Origin: Amylostereum areolatum
Lineage: Eukaryota > Basidiomycota > Agaricomycetes > Russulales > Stereaceae
DNA: 64,000 nt
NCBI GenBank assembly: GCA_012932865.1
Contig: SAXG01000001.1
Coordinates: forward strand, 2,965,693-3,029,692
Direction of reading: 5' to 3'
Each line of letters begins with the position of its first letter. Positions within the stretch are counted from its first letter, which is position 1. Below are positions 45,203 through 56,560 of this stretch, one piece after another. The translations under genes were made by a program, and so were the position numbers. The notes below the pieces were generated by a model that worked only from the letters and a program-made list of their open reading frames with translations, was not told where the DNA came from and ran no database searches.

Positions 45203-47108
45203 ATGGCGCACTGCAACCATGCAAGTACGACTTCTGACGATCTTGAACCCCACACTATCGACTCGGACTCGGACGCGGTGAAGTTCGAGGTCACCGTGTC
45301 CAACTTCGAGGAGTCTGCTGCTCTCCTTTCCTCTATCTACAAACTACAACAGGCACTTCACCCCGACTTTCCTGCGCTGAACACGGCGATCGCCAAGTTC
45401 CTGCATACCCGACCCCCGCTCATGGCCCTCCCGGACATAGACGGCATCGTGTTCACGTTGGTGGACGTATACTACGACATGATCTTCAGACACTCGGACT
45501 TCTACTTCACCGGCCACGATGCGACGGTAAGACAGCGTGGTTTGGTCGCATTCTGCGATGCGAGGCTCGCGCAGCGCTAATCAGCATTCGCTCCTTTATC
45601 CCGCAGACGGTGCTCATCGACGCCGTCGCGGCATTGGCCATACTAGCTTCCCTAGCACAAACCGTGAAAACCAAATGCAAAGTCCTGGACATCGTCATCG
45701 CGGCGACCCCCGGAATCTGTGAGGGTTTGTGGTCCCAACGGGCGTTCATGAGCGGCCGGTGCTCCTACATCGTGGAGCTCCTACAACTCATATTGTATTA
45801 TCTCGACGCACTCACCACGTCGTGCATCGAATGGTGTGTACGTTTCTCCGCGGACTTGGTGCAAATGTCACGCGCATGACTGAACGAAAACGCTCTCCGA
45901 TCGCCCTTCCGATCAGCGACTGCATTCCAAAATACGGAGACCTGGGCATCGTCCACATCGCGTTCATGTGCTGGTACTGCCACCCCCCGACGGACCAAGG
46001 CATGGAAGTATACACGATCTTCCGACACGTCATCCTCCACAGCGATGGCCCAAGCCCGCCCCCAAATTCCTTCATGGCGTCGCTCGTCATCGAATGCAAG
46101 GACAAATTCGGCGTGGCGAACATCTTGTCTCGCTTCTACCGCGACCTGGAGCGGGACGACGTGGTCGACATGGGCCTGCAAGACTGCCTGATCGTCCTAG
46201 GCTGCATTGTTGCCCCCGAGCTGGTCACCGACATCGGCGCCGGTGCAGAGTTCTCGGGGCAGATCACCCGCGCGCTGTGCAGACAGCGGAGAACGGGAAA
46301 ATACGAGGCGGAAGAGGGGTGGGCGATCTGGACGAGGGTGGTGAGCATGCTCAGGTGAAGTATCCGGTCGCCCTCAGCCTCCACATACTGCTACCCTCGC
46401 TCATCGCCCCGACGTAGGACGATATCGCGTGATAGCAAGCGGAGCGGGTGGGACCTTACCCCGGTCATGGAACGCTACACCATCGCCATCCTCCCCCACG
46501 GAGCCTCTCTCAGCACGCTCAACCCCTCAGAGAATGCGCGTAAGCCCGCCTGCCGTTTCCGCGACGGACTCGCACATTGAAAGTTACATACCCACCGGCA
46601 GAGGCGTGCACCGCGATCGTCAACGACTACAGGACCGTCGCCGAAGCCTGCAGCGACCCGCGCACGACGCACCACCGCCGCGCGCGAAAACACAACTACG
46701 CCCTCCTCCGCCGCGACACCAAGCTCGAGTGGTTCTCCACCATGCGGGAGCTGCGCGAGGCCTTCCGGCGGTGCAGGGCCGACGAGTCGGACCGCCGCGC
46801 GCTCGCCGGGCTCCTGGTCGAGTGGAACAAGCTTGGCGCGGCGCTGGAGTTGGACGAGGCGCACGAGCGCACGCACGGGTTCTGCGCGGCGAAGGCGTGC
46901 GAGTTCTACGCCGCCCGGTCGCCGTACCGGATGCAACTTTGCGTAGGGTGCAAGAAGGTGTGCTACTGCGACCGCACTTGCCAAAGGAGGTGCGTCCGCC
47001 CGTGCGACCAATAATAACGACTCTCATGCTCTCCCTGACAGCGACTGGAACGCTGGCCACAGAGAAGCTTGTGCGAGGCAACATACAGAAAAGACCAAGG
47101 ATAACTGA
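45203..47108 (+). CDS. MYND zinc-finger protein
   Basis: Six exons join in frame: 45203-45526, 45607-45837, 45917-46354, about 46417-46543, about 46605-46991 and 47042-47108. The first 380 residues are helical and repeat-like (FEESAALLSSIYKLQQALHP, VLIDAVAALAILASLAQTVK, LQDCLIVLGCIVAPELVTDI), resembling the armadillo-like part found before MYND fingers in many mushroom proteins. The C-terminal finger is complete: CAAKACEFY, then LCVGCKKVCYCDRTCQR, then DWNAGHREAC across the last intron. It has the CxxC, CxxC, CxxxC and HxxxC ligand pairs of MYND. This finger usually mediates protein contacts. The family is expanded in Agaricomycetes (known); the partner and process are unknown. Translation start MAHCNHASTTSDDLEPHTI is preceded by a C-rich leader. 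Confidence 0.9.
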
Positions 47109-47249
47109 TCCCTTCCTGTAATACTTATCCCCCGGCATACTACTGCCTATGCTACCTGACACTTGTCCACGTTGACGTCGCACGGAATACAACTACATTG
47201 GAAGTGGCACACACTGCATAGCCGCGAACGTCCCCTTCCAACCACGCAA

Positions 47250-50200
47250 TCAAGCCAACAGCACGCTCTCCGGCGGGCCCAAATAACTCCGCCTCACCCC
47301 TCCCGTATCTATACCGCAAAGACCATCAGCACCTCCCCAAACCCAAACCAAAAAAGACACCCACCGATCACGATCTTCTGCACCACCACCGCGGGCTCGA
47401 CCATCCACACCTTGAGCGTGTGCGCGCCGGGCAGGGCCGTGAAGTTCCCGACGACCTCGACGACCCCGTTCGCGACGAAGTCGGACCACTGCGGGGGCTC
47501 GGACCCGGGCGCGGCGGACGGGATGAAGTACGTCGTCCGCGCCGGCTGACCGTCGTCGACCTGGACTGCGACCGCGATCGGGCGGTCGTTCCCGTTCGCG
47601 TTGAGCGAGGGCGAGACCATGACGTTCACGGAGACGTTGCCGGCCTGGCCGATCGTGTTGAAGTTGTAAAAGTCGTACTCGCTGGGTCGGGGGCGCGGAT
47701 GAAAAAAAAATCGCCGAAGGGTCAAAACGCGAGAGCATGGACAGGAAAGGAGCCGCTCACATGCTGGGACCCGAACCCGCAGTGTAATTCGCCTCGTTGT
47801 TCCCGAGGCGAGGCCACGGCGTCACGCCAGACAACGTGCGGCCGTAGTTGGGTATCTCCGTCCAGGCCACCTCCCCGACCGTGGTGTTCCTCGCCGCATG
47901 CGCCGCCTCGATCGAAATCCCGCCGTCGCCCTCCACGAAGCCTGCAACAATGAAGGGCATCCACATCAGGCGCCCACGGAACCTGCGCCCGCCCCCGGAA
48001 AAAAACAACGTACCCTTGAAATCCGCCGGCGCCGCGGTGTGGTTCGCGACGAAGTACACGGGCACCGAGAGCGCCGGGAAGCCGTCCGCCGTCGCGTCGA
48101 TGTTGATCTGCGCCGCCTGCGCGCCGCGCACCCCGTCCCAGTCCACCGAAAACGCGACGCGGGTGGCCGGGCGCGAGGGCGTGAGCGAGCCCTGGGCCGT
48201 CGAGAACTTGAGCCAGGTGACGTTGGTCGAGATCGTGAAGTCGGCCGGGGTGGGCCCGCCGAGGTCGATGTCGACGAAGCGGCCGTTGGTGGGGGCGTAG
48301 AAGTCGAGGGTGACGGTCGGAGGCGGGCAGCTGTAGCCTGCGGCGCAGTTGTTGACGTTGTCGCCTGGCCTGGAACAGACGACCGTTGGACGTGAGTTCG
48401 GAGTGGGCTTACACCAGAGCGAGTGGCACCTTACCATACCCCCAAAGAACCCTCCGGCACCACTCTGATCGCGCCCGCGATGTTCTTTTTCCTAGAGGAG
48501 ACTCGGGAAACGGGAGGCATCCTGGGGAACGCTCGATTGGACATCGGTACAGAGAAGATGACGAAACGCACATGTTTTGGGTTGGCTGCTGCCAGTAGTT
48601 GTACAAGACATGCGTCTGGTCCATGATGCTGCAGCGGGGGAAGGCATCAGCACCGAAACCTACCCACCCAGACCCGCCGAAACGCACTGATCCCATTTTC
48701 CTATGGTCCCCCGCATCAGCCGTCTCTCGCGCCCCGACCAAAAAGCCGAATGAACTCACCATCCAATAAGGTGTGATACTGCAGCTCCAGATTATAGTCC
48801 TCGTCGAACAGCTCCTCGACCTGGACCGCGTAGTCGTTCGCGCTCAACCGCGCCTGCGTCGCGCGCATGTTGTTGATCCCCGCCGCGACCCACATCTTCG
48901 TGAGCGTGAACCCGGCCTGGACGGGGTGGTGGACGAGCTGGAAGAACGCGGGCCGCGTCGTCGCAGGGAGCGACTCGTATATCCGAGAGGACGTCTCGTT
49001 GACCGCGGCCCAGTCCGCGAGGATGTTGTCCGCCCTGTCACGCGCGCGTTCGGGTCAGCCATGGAAGCCCACACGGCGAGCGCAGGGTGGCGGAAAGAGA
49101 GGAGACGCACTCGCGGTAGTGGACCAAGCTGAAGATCGTCGAGTTGAGCAGCTCGGGCTTGCGCCGCGCGAGGTACCGCGTCATGTTGCCCACGACACCG
49201 ACGACCGCGTCCGCGTCCTCCGCGCCCAGGTCGAACTCGCGCTGCGCCCATATGCGCGTCCAGTCGTCCAGGTTCGCGAGGTTCCACCGGGTGGCGTTCC
49301 AACCGTAGGAGACGAAGAACTCGATGGGCATCTCGAGCGGCTTGAGGTCGCCCACGTTCACGATCCATATCTGGTTGGCTTGGCGGTCGACGGCGAGCGA
49401 CATTTGCTCGTAGACCTGGGACGGGAGCGGTTTGGGTATTCGGTTTGGGGGACGATTAGGGTTAGGGTTACCTTGGACAGTTGGGTGGACTGGAGCAGAA
49501 AGAGGTCAGGATCGCCCTCTTGGCGGGTGGAACGTCTAGTGATGACTGACCTGGATCCACTTGTAGTCGCGAGGATCGCCGACCTGTTGACCCGTTCGTT
49601 AGACGGGATTTCTGTCTAGACTCAGGCGAGGACCTACGTAGTCAAACTGGACCGTCACACATGGGTCAGTATCAGGGTATTCTGCGGATGGGTGGAGAGG
49701 TGGCGTACGTGGTAGTATACACCAGCACCTCCGGTGCGATTGCGCTCCGAAGGAATGGGGTATCGCCGAATGTTTCCCCAGCTGGCACAAGGCCAGTCAG
49801 TACCACGATCTCGTTGATAAAACCAACAACGTACTTGTCATCTGTCCACAGGAGGGTGATGTCTTCGGGGACCGTCATGCCCTCCTCGTAGTATCCCTGG
49901 ACCTCCTTATCTGAAGGTGCGTGGTCAGACTCGTCCACAAGACAAAAAAAGGGCGAGGCATGACAACGTACAGAGACACCACGCCTGAGGGACCTGGTCC
50001 ACATTCGTCCCGTTGATCTCGTCGGTCAGGATAGTCCGCTGGTCCGAGACGATCTTCTCCAAGAGCGCGATGTTGGTCCCGTCGCTCAACGGAACTGCAC
50101 GCCATGAGCTCAAGTTCACTCTAAGTGGAGCAGAACGTACGATCTCCATTCCCGCGCATTCCAACGGTATACATGGACTCGAACGTCTTCGAACGGTTCA

Positions 50201-51540
50201 CACCCTGTACCCAGAAGTTGTATATGAAATCCGCGTTCGTCGAGTAGTCCCAAGGGCCTTGGCCGAAGAGGTCCCACTCGACGGGGATACTGCGCATCAT
50301 GGGCTCTTCGTGACTGGACGTGAACGTCGAACCATCAGAACCGTCCCCGAGGGAATGAATGAGGCGAGAAAATAAACACACCTCGTGCCCATGACCACGC
50401 CGTACATGTCCGCGGTGAACTGGTTCAGTGCGTCGTCGATGCCGAACGCGCTAGAAGCGGTGCCGTCAGCCCCCTCTATGGAGTCGAGGATCACGAACAG
50501 GGCGCGGGACATACCTGCTCCACTGGGCTAAGGCCACCGGGTCAGCAGGAGCGCAAACGCCGAGCGGAAATAGAGCCACCGCGCACCTGGCCACAAAAAG
50601 TTGGCTTTCAAGCGGAGGAGGAGCTCGAACCTGTGACATAAAAACTCTGATCAGCGGAATGGATGGGGCCGCGATTGGAACACGATCGCCCACAGCTTGG
50701 AGTAGAACGTGTGGTTGAACGGAGAGCCTGTTAGCGGCGCGCCTGTGCCGTTGGTGAACTTTTCGAGCGCCCAGTTGGTCAAGGCGGGCTGTTCATCGTT
50801 GAGGAAGATGCCGCGATACTTGACGGTGGGGCTGCCGTGCGAGCACCCTTCCGGCGCGACGAAGAGTTCGGGATGGGTCGTGACAGGGACGTCCGCCCAC
50901 CTGAGTGCCGTGCGTCAGCGCAGGTGCGGAGAACGAAAGACGGAAAAGAACCCCGTACCAATACCAGGGGGAGACACCTGCAGACCCGCACGAAGGTAAG
51001 GAGGAGAGACCGTCACGAGGCGTGCAGAGGGAACGCACCGAACTGCTCTGAATGGTCGTAGAGCGCAAAGATGGTGCCTCGTTTGTCCGCGCCGACGATA
51101 ACGTAGGCCTCGTCGACGCCGGGGAGCGGGTTGGAGACCACGCGGGTGACGAAAGACTCCCACTTGCCCTCGATGGCCGACACGTCGAGCTGGGTGTTGT
51201 TCACGACTTGGGCGATGAGCGAGGACTTGCCGAGGGTGCCGACGATGATGGCCTTGGTGGACGCGTTATGCTTGCTGGTTGTGGGCGTTGAAAAGTTGGA
51301 GAGGACGGGGGAGACGCCTGTGACGTTGTGGATGTCTGACGCGAAGTCCCTCGCGGCCAGTTGAACGCCGGGCCATTCGTCGTCGGAGATGTGGATGGCT
51401 GTCGCGGTCCTTCTGGACACGATGGGAAAGGCGGAGGAGGACGAAGTGAAGAGGACGCAGGACTGTTGTCCGATGGCGCGTACACTGCCGCCGACGAGGG
51501 CGAGGGCGAGCAGCGCCCCGTGAGGCCAAGAGGCGAACAT
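47250..51540 (-). CDS. GH115 xylan alpha-1,2-glucuronidase, secreted
   Basis: ATG 51540 opens a signal peptide (FASWPHGALLALALVGGSVRA). Many short exons follow, with a stop at 47250-47252. Recognisable GH115 blocks in order are VQLAARDFASDIHNVTG, GKWESFVTRVV, GVDEAYVIVGADKRGTIFAL, YDHSEQFGA, PEGCSHGSPTVKYRGIFLND, FELLLRLKANFLWPAQWSSA, FGIDDALNQFTADMYGVVMG, TSHEEPMMRS, ILTDEINGTN, VYYHV, IWIVNVGDLKPLEMPIEFF, and a C-terminal all-beta domain (VTWLKFSTAQGSLTPS, VPVYFVAN, VDDGQPARTTYF). It ends GGVRRSYLGPPESVLLA. Length of about 1000 residues is normal for the family. GH115 enzymes remove (4-O-methyl)glucuronic acid from xylan, so this is an extracellular wood-degradation enzyme. It appears intact. 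The domain order is seen; activity is from the family. Confidence 0.93.
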
Positions 51541-51585
51541 GGCGAGAGTCGAAAGGAGCGGACAAGGGCCATGAATTCGGGAGGG

Positions 51586-51594
51586 TTTTATATA
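51586..51594 (-). promoter_or_regulatory. TATA box of the GH115 gene
   Basis: TATATAAAA on the minus strand, about 50 bp upstream of ATG 51540. The spacing suits a short-leader inducible secreted-enzyme gene. Confidence 0.5.
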
Positions 51595-52658
51595 CGTGTT
51601 CCGGAAAACGGTTGGAGGAATGGCAGGGAGGGGTCAGCCCAACGCGACCCTGTGACCTGCTCTGGCGGGAAAACACCGGGAAGGCGGCAAGGGGAGCCCA
51701 GGGGAAGTCTGTACGTCGACCGGACCGCGTCGCAGGGCGTCGATCCGCGCGGGGCAGAGGGGGACCACTTGGGCGGTGCGGGGCGTTGCGGGGAGACCAG
51801 GGACTGGGGATTGCGGGGGCGTGATCGGTTCATGGACGAAATGTGTGCGCTCAGATCTTCCAACGCCGGTTGTTCTGTATAACATTGGGCCTCGTGAGCA
51901 CGAAGAACTCATGACGGTGTGCGTACCTCTGCCCTGCCACTGGTACACTCCTTTCATGCAGCTCGTCTCCGGGTCGCCGTTAACGCTGACACTGAGGGCG
52001 CGCCAAGTGTCCGAACAGAACCAGGATTGGGACGACGGGCGAAGGAACCCATGCTTCGGGGGACGGAGAGAGTCGATGTATACGCTATCAGCGTTCAGTA
52101 CCAGTCAAGGAAATCGTGCCTAACAAGCGCAGTGCTGTTCTGTTCGCCGATGAGTCGACGACGGGCTGGTTGACTTCAAGCTTCAAGCTTCAACGTTCAA
52201 CGTTCAACCAGGAGCACGAGAGAGATTGAGATCTTGAGAAAGCGTCAACGTCGTCGGTGGGCCGTGGCAGACTGTGGACCCGTCACGTGATCACAGGCTT
52301 CTTCCTCTGCCAGTGCCACACCGCCAGGCTCCAGCTCACTTCACCGTGAAGTTCAACGCCGACTGGGTACTCCTGGAGAATTTGCCATCGCAAAATGGAA
52401 TCCTACCTGTACCGATGGACCGAAGGGGAGCGCGAGCTCCTGCGCACGTCAGGTGTGCTTCTCATTCCCACCAGATGCTTGGTGCGTTGTTCACCCAAAC
52501 CTCGAACTATGTGCGTGTCGACGTCCGCGCCGGTGTGCGTTGATCGCGTATGGCTCTCCAGAACTTTGAAGGGCGTGTCTTGGAACAGGACCCTTTATGG
52601 AAAAGCGCACGTTGTCAGAGCGGTCACTCGGGAAGAAGATTCACAGGAGGCCATCATT
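51595..52658. other. Upstream region of GH115 and target sequence of the MITE
   Basis: No confident gene. A plus-strand ORF (52395-52679) reads VSWNRTLYGKAHVVRAVTRE and runs into the MITE, but removing the MITE gives a stop a few codons later, so it is probably not coding. A heptamer tract lies at 52174-52208. Confidence 0.4.
52174..52208 (+). repeat. CTTCAAG/TTCAACG heptamer repeat
   Basis: Two CTTCAAG units pass directly into three TTCAACG units, showing that the two heptamers are variants of one repeat. Confidence 0.85.
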
Positions 52659-52666
52659 CTCAAAAC
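52659..52666 (+). repeat. Left target-site duplication of the MITE
   Basis: CTCAAAAC is repeated exactly at 58892-58899. Eight bases is the hAT signature. Confidence 0.85.
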
Positions 52667-52763
52667 TAGGGTCTCGTAAATAAGTCCCGACCGACTTTCT
52701 TACAGCTGTTATTTACTCGGGCCCTTTGGGGTACTTATTAACAGCTGTTAATAACAGTTACTC

Positions 52764-52876
52764 GAATCAGGCTTGATTTCGTGCGGCCTAAGCGTGAGGC
52801 GGGAGCTTGCGACGCGGGAGGTACGGGAAACCGCCCCCGAAGGGGCATGTATGGATTGCGTGCGAGACGAGACCGT
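52764..52876 (-). repeat. Split repeat B2 (113 bp)
   Basis: Same sequence as 53451-53563 (plus strand begins GAATCAGGCTTGATTTCGTG). Confidence 0.9.
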
Positions 52877-53080
52877 TACAAGGGAGAAAAAGAGAAGAGA
52901 AAAAAAAAAGGTTACAAAAGCAGGCGGTAAATGTAGTTAATGCGAGAGCTCATGCGGTACGGAGGCGTGTGTATACGTAGAGCATGTGGGTATCCTCCGC
53001 TGGAGATCGTAACGGTCGCGGAGTAGGTAAGCGTGGTATGGGAAACCGGTCGGAAACAAACAAGGGTATGCGGTGGGCGG

Positions 53081-53449
53081 GAGAGCGAAAGCGGCGTGGG
53101 CGACGCGGCGAGGCAGACTCTGGCGAGAGGAGGGCGTCAGCGGAACGGTTCGAAGCGACGAAATGGGGACGGACCTGGCGAGACGAGGTGCTGGCAAGAG
53201 TTGGGGGCATCAGCGGTGCCCCCCGAGCGACTCTTGTACTCTCTCGAGCGGGTACTTCCAAACCTAGCCCATCTGTAGCATCCCGCTACGGGCTAGGCGG
53301 GCTCCCGGTGCCAGGTCGTGCGCAGCCGCGGGCGCATCCCAACAAGTAGGTGGCGGCTCCGACGGGCGTCGGGAGCAGTCGCCCACGCGAGGACGGCACC
53401 GTGCGAAAGCGACGCCTGATTCGACTCCGAGAAACTCCTTTCAAGCCGA
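53081..53449 (-). repeat. Split repeat A2 (369 bp)
   Basis: Same as 57942-58310 with one difference seen (G at about 53309 versus A). B1 is joined to A2 with one base between them, as expected from a circle-junction sequence. Confidence 0.9.
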
Positions 53450-53450
53450 T

Positions 53451-53563
53451 GAATCAGGCTTGATTTCGTGCGGCCTAAGCGTGAGGCGGGAGCTTGCGAC
53501 GCGGGAGGTACGGGAAACCGCCCCCGAAGGGGCATGTATGGATTGCGTGCGAGACGAGACCGT
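53451..53563 (-). repeat. Split repeat B1 (113 bp)
   Basis: Identical to B2 at 52764-52876; lies directly after the YR ORF. Confidence 0.9.
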
Positions 53564-53630
53564 AAAAGGCGTAAGAATTGAGGAGGAGGAAGGGAGGATG
53601 GTGGTGCGTGAAAGTGTGGGATGTCGAGCG

Positions 53631-54635
53631 CTATGCCCCGGTGCCCTCAGCAGCGCGGCGGGCGTGGATGAGGGCTTGAAGTAGGACGGGGTTCTTGCGG
53701 ATGTACTGCTTGAATGCGTCCGAGCTCCAGCGCCCGATGGCCTGGATACGGTCGTCGGGGTAGCCCTCAGTGGCGTAAAAGGTGGCTCCTCCGGGACGGA
53801 GGGAGTGCCCGCCGATGTTCGAGTTGGGGAAGAGCGACTCGAGGCGGTTAATGAACCAGCTGCGCGTGGGGACCGTCCCGTCCTGCCTGACCCACAGCTC
53901 GGGAAGGAGGGTGGCAAAGCGGTCGCGGCCGGTGATGTATGCGCGGAAAAGCTGGTAGGGGTCGACGGCTTCCGTGTCACGTCTCGGGATGACCACCCTG
54001 TTGCCCTCGAAAAATCGGTCGGCCTTGTGTGTTGGGAGGAGGTATGAGTACGCGGTGTCTAGGAACTCCACGCTCGACCTCCGGATCGTCTTGCGGTGTG
54101 AGCGCAGGGCGCCGTTGTCACTGCAGACAAGTTCACCGAGGCGGTGGAGCCCGAAGAACCCTGCCGTGATGAGTGCGAGGAAGAGGCGGTCGTCGTGGGT
54201 GGGGTTTGGGTAGTGGTGGATTGTGAACTCGAGGTCGTCGAGGGATAAGGCGTCACGGCGGGAGATTGGGGAGTTATAGAGGCGGTTGCAGCCTGCCAGT
54301 GTCCGTGTGACAAGGGCGCTGCGGCGCGTGGCGCGAACATGTGGGAAGTGGGGTTCAAGCTGGTTGCAGATCCCTGATAGGTATGCGGGGATTGAGCGGG
54401 GAGAGATGTGTTGGGCCATGAAGACCACATAGAAGGACAGGGTGTCGGCGGTGGGTTCGATGTCAAAGCTGTGGAGCTTACAGAAGGTCAGGTATGATTG
54501 GAGGTGGGATGTGTATGATAGGCGCGTGGAAATGTCAATCGCGGCTCCGAGGGCGAGCGCCCGTTCGCGAACGAGGCGCTCGGATGTCCAGGCTTCGCGG
54601 CGCGGCTGCCTGGACGAGCGTGAGATCTGGAGCAT
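53631..54635 (-). CDS. Tyrosine recombinase (integrase) of the YR retroelement
   Basis: 334 codons from ATG 54635. The N-terminal core-binding half includes RLSYTSHLQSYLTFCKLHSF. The C-terminal catalytic domain shows the tyrosine-recombinase tetrad: Arg in FGLHRLGELVC (about residue 168), the HxxR box in GGHSLRPGGATFYATEG (about 275-278), the downstream His/Trp position in IGRWSSDAF, and the nucleophile Tyr in FKQYIRKNP (about 313). Length and motifs look complete, so the enzyme may be active. It would integrate the circular cDNA. Its ATG overlaps the stop of the upstream RT-RNase H frame (TGATG), which suggests termination-reinitiation. Confidence 0.93.
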   Translation of the reverse strand: MLQISRSSRQPRREAWTSERLVRERALALGAAIDISTRLSYTSHLQSYLTFCKLHSFDIEPTADTLSFYVVFMAQHISPRSIPAYLSGICNQLEPHFPHVRATRRSALVTRTLAGCNRLYNSPISRRDALSLDDLEFTIHHYPNPTHDDRLFLALITAGFFGLHRLGELVCSDNGALRSHRKTIRRSSVEFLDTAYSYLLPTHKADRFFEGNRVVIPRRDTEAVDPYQLFRAYITGRDRFATLLPELWVRQDGTVPTRSWFINRLESLFPNSNIGGHSLRPGGATFYATEGYPDDRIQAIGRWSSDAFKQYIRKNPVLLQALIHARRAAEGTGA

Positions 54636-56560
54636 CAGCCCTGCGACCCCAGCGTCGAGCGTGGGGGTGAAAAGCCGTGGACACGGAGGGATGGTTGGTA
54701 CTGTCGCACCACATTGAAAAGCCCCCGGGATAGGGCGTCGGCAACTGTGTTCTTCTCACCTGGGATATGGTGGACGCGGAGGTTGATGTGGGAGGCCATG
54801 AGGATTTCGGCTGCCCGGAAAAGGAGGTCGTTGTAACCGGCACGCGCTTTGAACGAGTCAAATATCTGGACTGTGTTGAGGTTGTCGGTGTAGATAAGTA
54901 GCTTTGAGGGGACCTGGGGGAGGGCGGCCGCCCAGCTGAGTGCCGCGAGGACGCACAGTGCTTCGTACCAGAAGATGGTGTCTTCTGTGTTTGGGGCGGG
55001 GGGGGAGTGTCGATGCGAATCCTTGCCCAGCCTGTGGTGACCAGAAGCCGAGGCCGGACAGGGATGCGTCGCAGAAGATAACCATGTCGGCTGTCAACGG
55101 ATCCCATAGGCGCGCCCGTATTATGTGAATCCCGGAGGACTGCTGCAGGGTGGTCGCAAACCAGCAGAGGTCGCGTGAGACCTGTCCGTTGAGGAATATG
55201 GGGGCATTGGGCTTCTTCTTTCCGGATATTTTGGCATACGAGGACGCGAGCGCAGGGCGGAGGAGTGGTGCCACATTGAGCGCCCAGTTCATCCAGCCGA
55301 GCAGGCGCTGCCACTCGACGAGGCGACGGCGGCGGTCGGGGGCCTCGTCGATGAACGCGTGGATGGCGGTGACTAGGTTGGAGATGCTCTCGGCGGAGAG
55401 AAAAATGGTCATGCTGACCGGGGAGACCTCAAAGCCGGTGATCACGAGAACACGGCCGAACTCCTGCTTGCTCTTCTCGTGCGGAATTCCGAGGAAGTCC
55501 CATAACTGGAGCAGTTGGACCTGCTTTGGGGGAAGCCATGCACCGTAGGGCTCATAGAAGGTGCAGCGGGGTGACAGGTCATGGGAGAACGTGTCGTCGA
55601 TGTAGGCAAGGAGGGCTTCAATATGGCGGATCTTGACAGCGATCCACAGGACTAGTGCGAAGAAGGAGCACCACAGATTCCCGGAGGCGCGGCCTCCGAA
55701 GTTGTTGCAGCGGTCGACACGGCGGACACCGTCGATTGTGACAACCTGGCGGAGCTGGTATAAGGGGTGGATAGGGATGCGGCGGTAGGCTTGGGAGACG
55801 TCAGACTTGAATAGATAGATCGGCACGTTGCCGTGGTGCCGGCGGACGTGCAACAGGTTGTGCGCCAGATGCTGAACTGTGTCGAGACGGACGTGTACGT
55901 CATCCTTGTCTATGGTTGAGTTGGGTGAGAACTCGCCGGCAGAGTGGTCGACAATGAGGCGTAGCTTCCCCGATTTCTTGGGGATAACGCTGACGGGGAC
56001 GCTGCACATGCCAGGGAGGAGGGGTTCTCCGGGGCGGCCGAAAGGTGGGGAGAAACGCCCGAGACGTTCTTCCTCGAGGCATTGCTGTTTCGCAAACTCG
56101 AGCTCAGCGGGCGCGAGTGGGCGCTCGGGGTGGTCGCGCGTAATTGGGTAGTCGTCCGGGAAGTCGGCGTGCGGCCAGAAACCCTCGCGGAAACCGCGAA
56201 TGACAGACTGGACGAACGGTCGATTGGGGTGGGTGACGAGAAGCGACTCGAAGTTGTCTATATCGATGGGGGAGACGACCTTGAACAGCTCTGGGTATCT
56301 GCGAAGCGTCGCGAGTGCTATTTTGTCGTTGAGTGCGGAAGGGGGAGGTCCAGGGAGCGGCGCTGCCGTCTCCGTAGCGAGGGCCGACGGGGTGAGGATT
56401 GAGGCCTGCTCTTGACCCCACACGAAGCCGCGGAAACGGCGCGGTCCCGTCGGAGGGGTTGCTTCAGTGGTTGGTGTGGGCGGAGCCGTCGCCGCGGCCA
56501 CACTCGTGAGCACCGTGTTTTCCTCCGCATGAGGAGCACGCGTGGCGGTACTTGCACCCT
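54635..56560 (-). CDS. Reverse transcriptase-RNase H polyprotein of the YR retroelement
   Basis: The RT frame is open from upstream of the Gag stop down to 54858. Recognisable RT parts are CSVPVSVIPKKSGKLRLIVD (fingers), VPIYLFKSDVSQAYRRIPIH (motif A), NNFGGRASGNLWCSFFALVL (motif B) and EALLAYIDDTFS (catalytic YIDD). The RNase H-like domain starts DMVIFCDASLSGLGFW. At a C8 run (minus strand; 54998-55005) the reading moves to another frame and continues EDTIFWYEALCVLAALSWAA, LIYTDNLNTVQIFDSF, INLRVHHIPGEKNTVADALS, a typical RNase H end, to TGA 54637-54635. A single base change separates this from an intact protein. The RT begins inside the Gag ORF in another frame, so ribosomal frameshifting is likely. 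Confidence 0.93.

Noticed and set aside
51361..51882. Plus-strand ORF upstream of GH115
   Set aside because: Overlaps the GH115 signal peptide exon in antisense, with a Gly/Arg-rich shadow composition.
52395..52679. Host gene disrupted by the MITE
   Set aside because: Joining the flanks across the MITE with one target duplication gives a stop after three codons, so there is no evidence of a longer coding frame.
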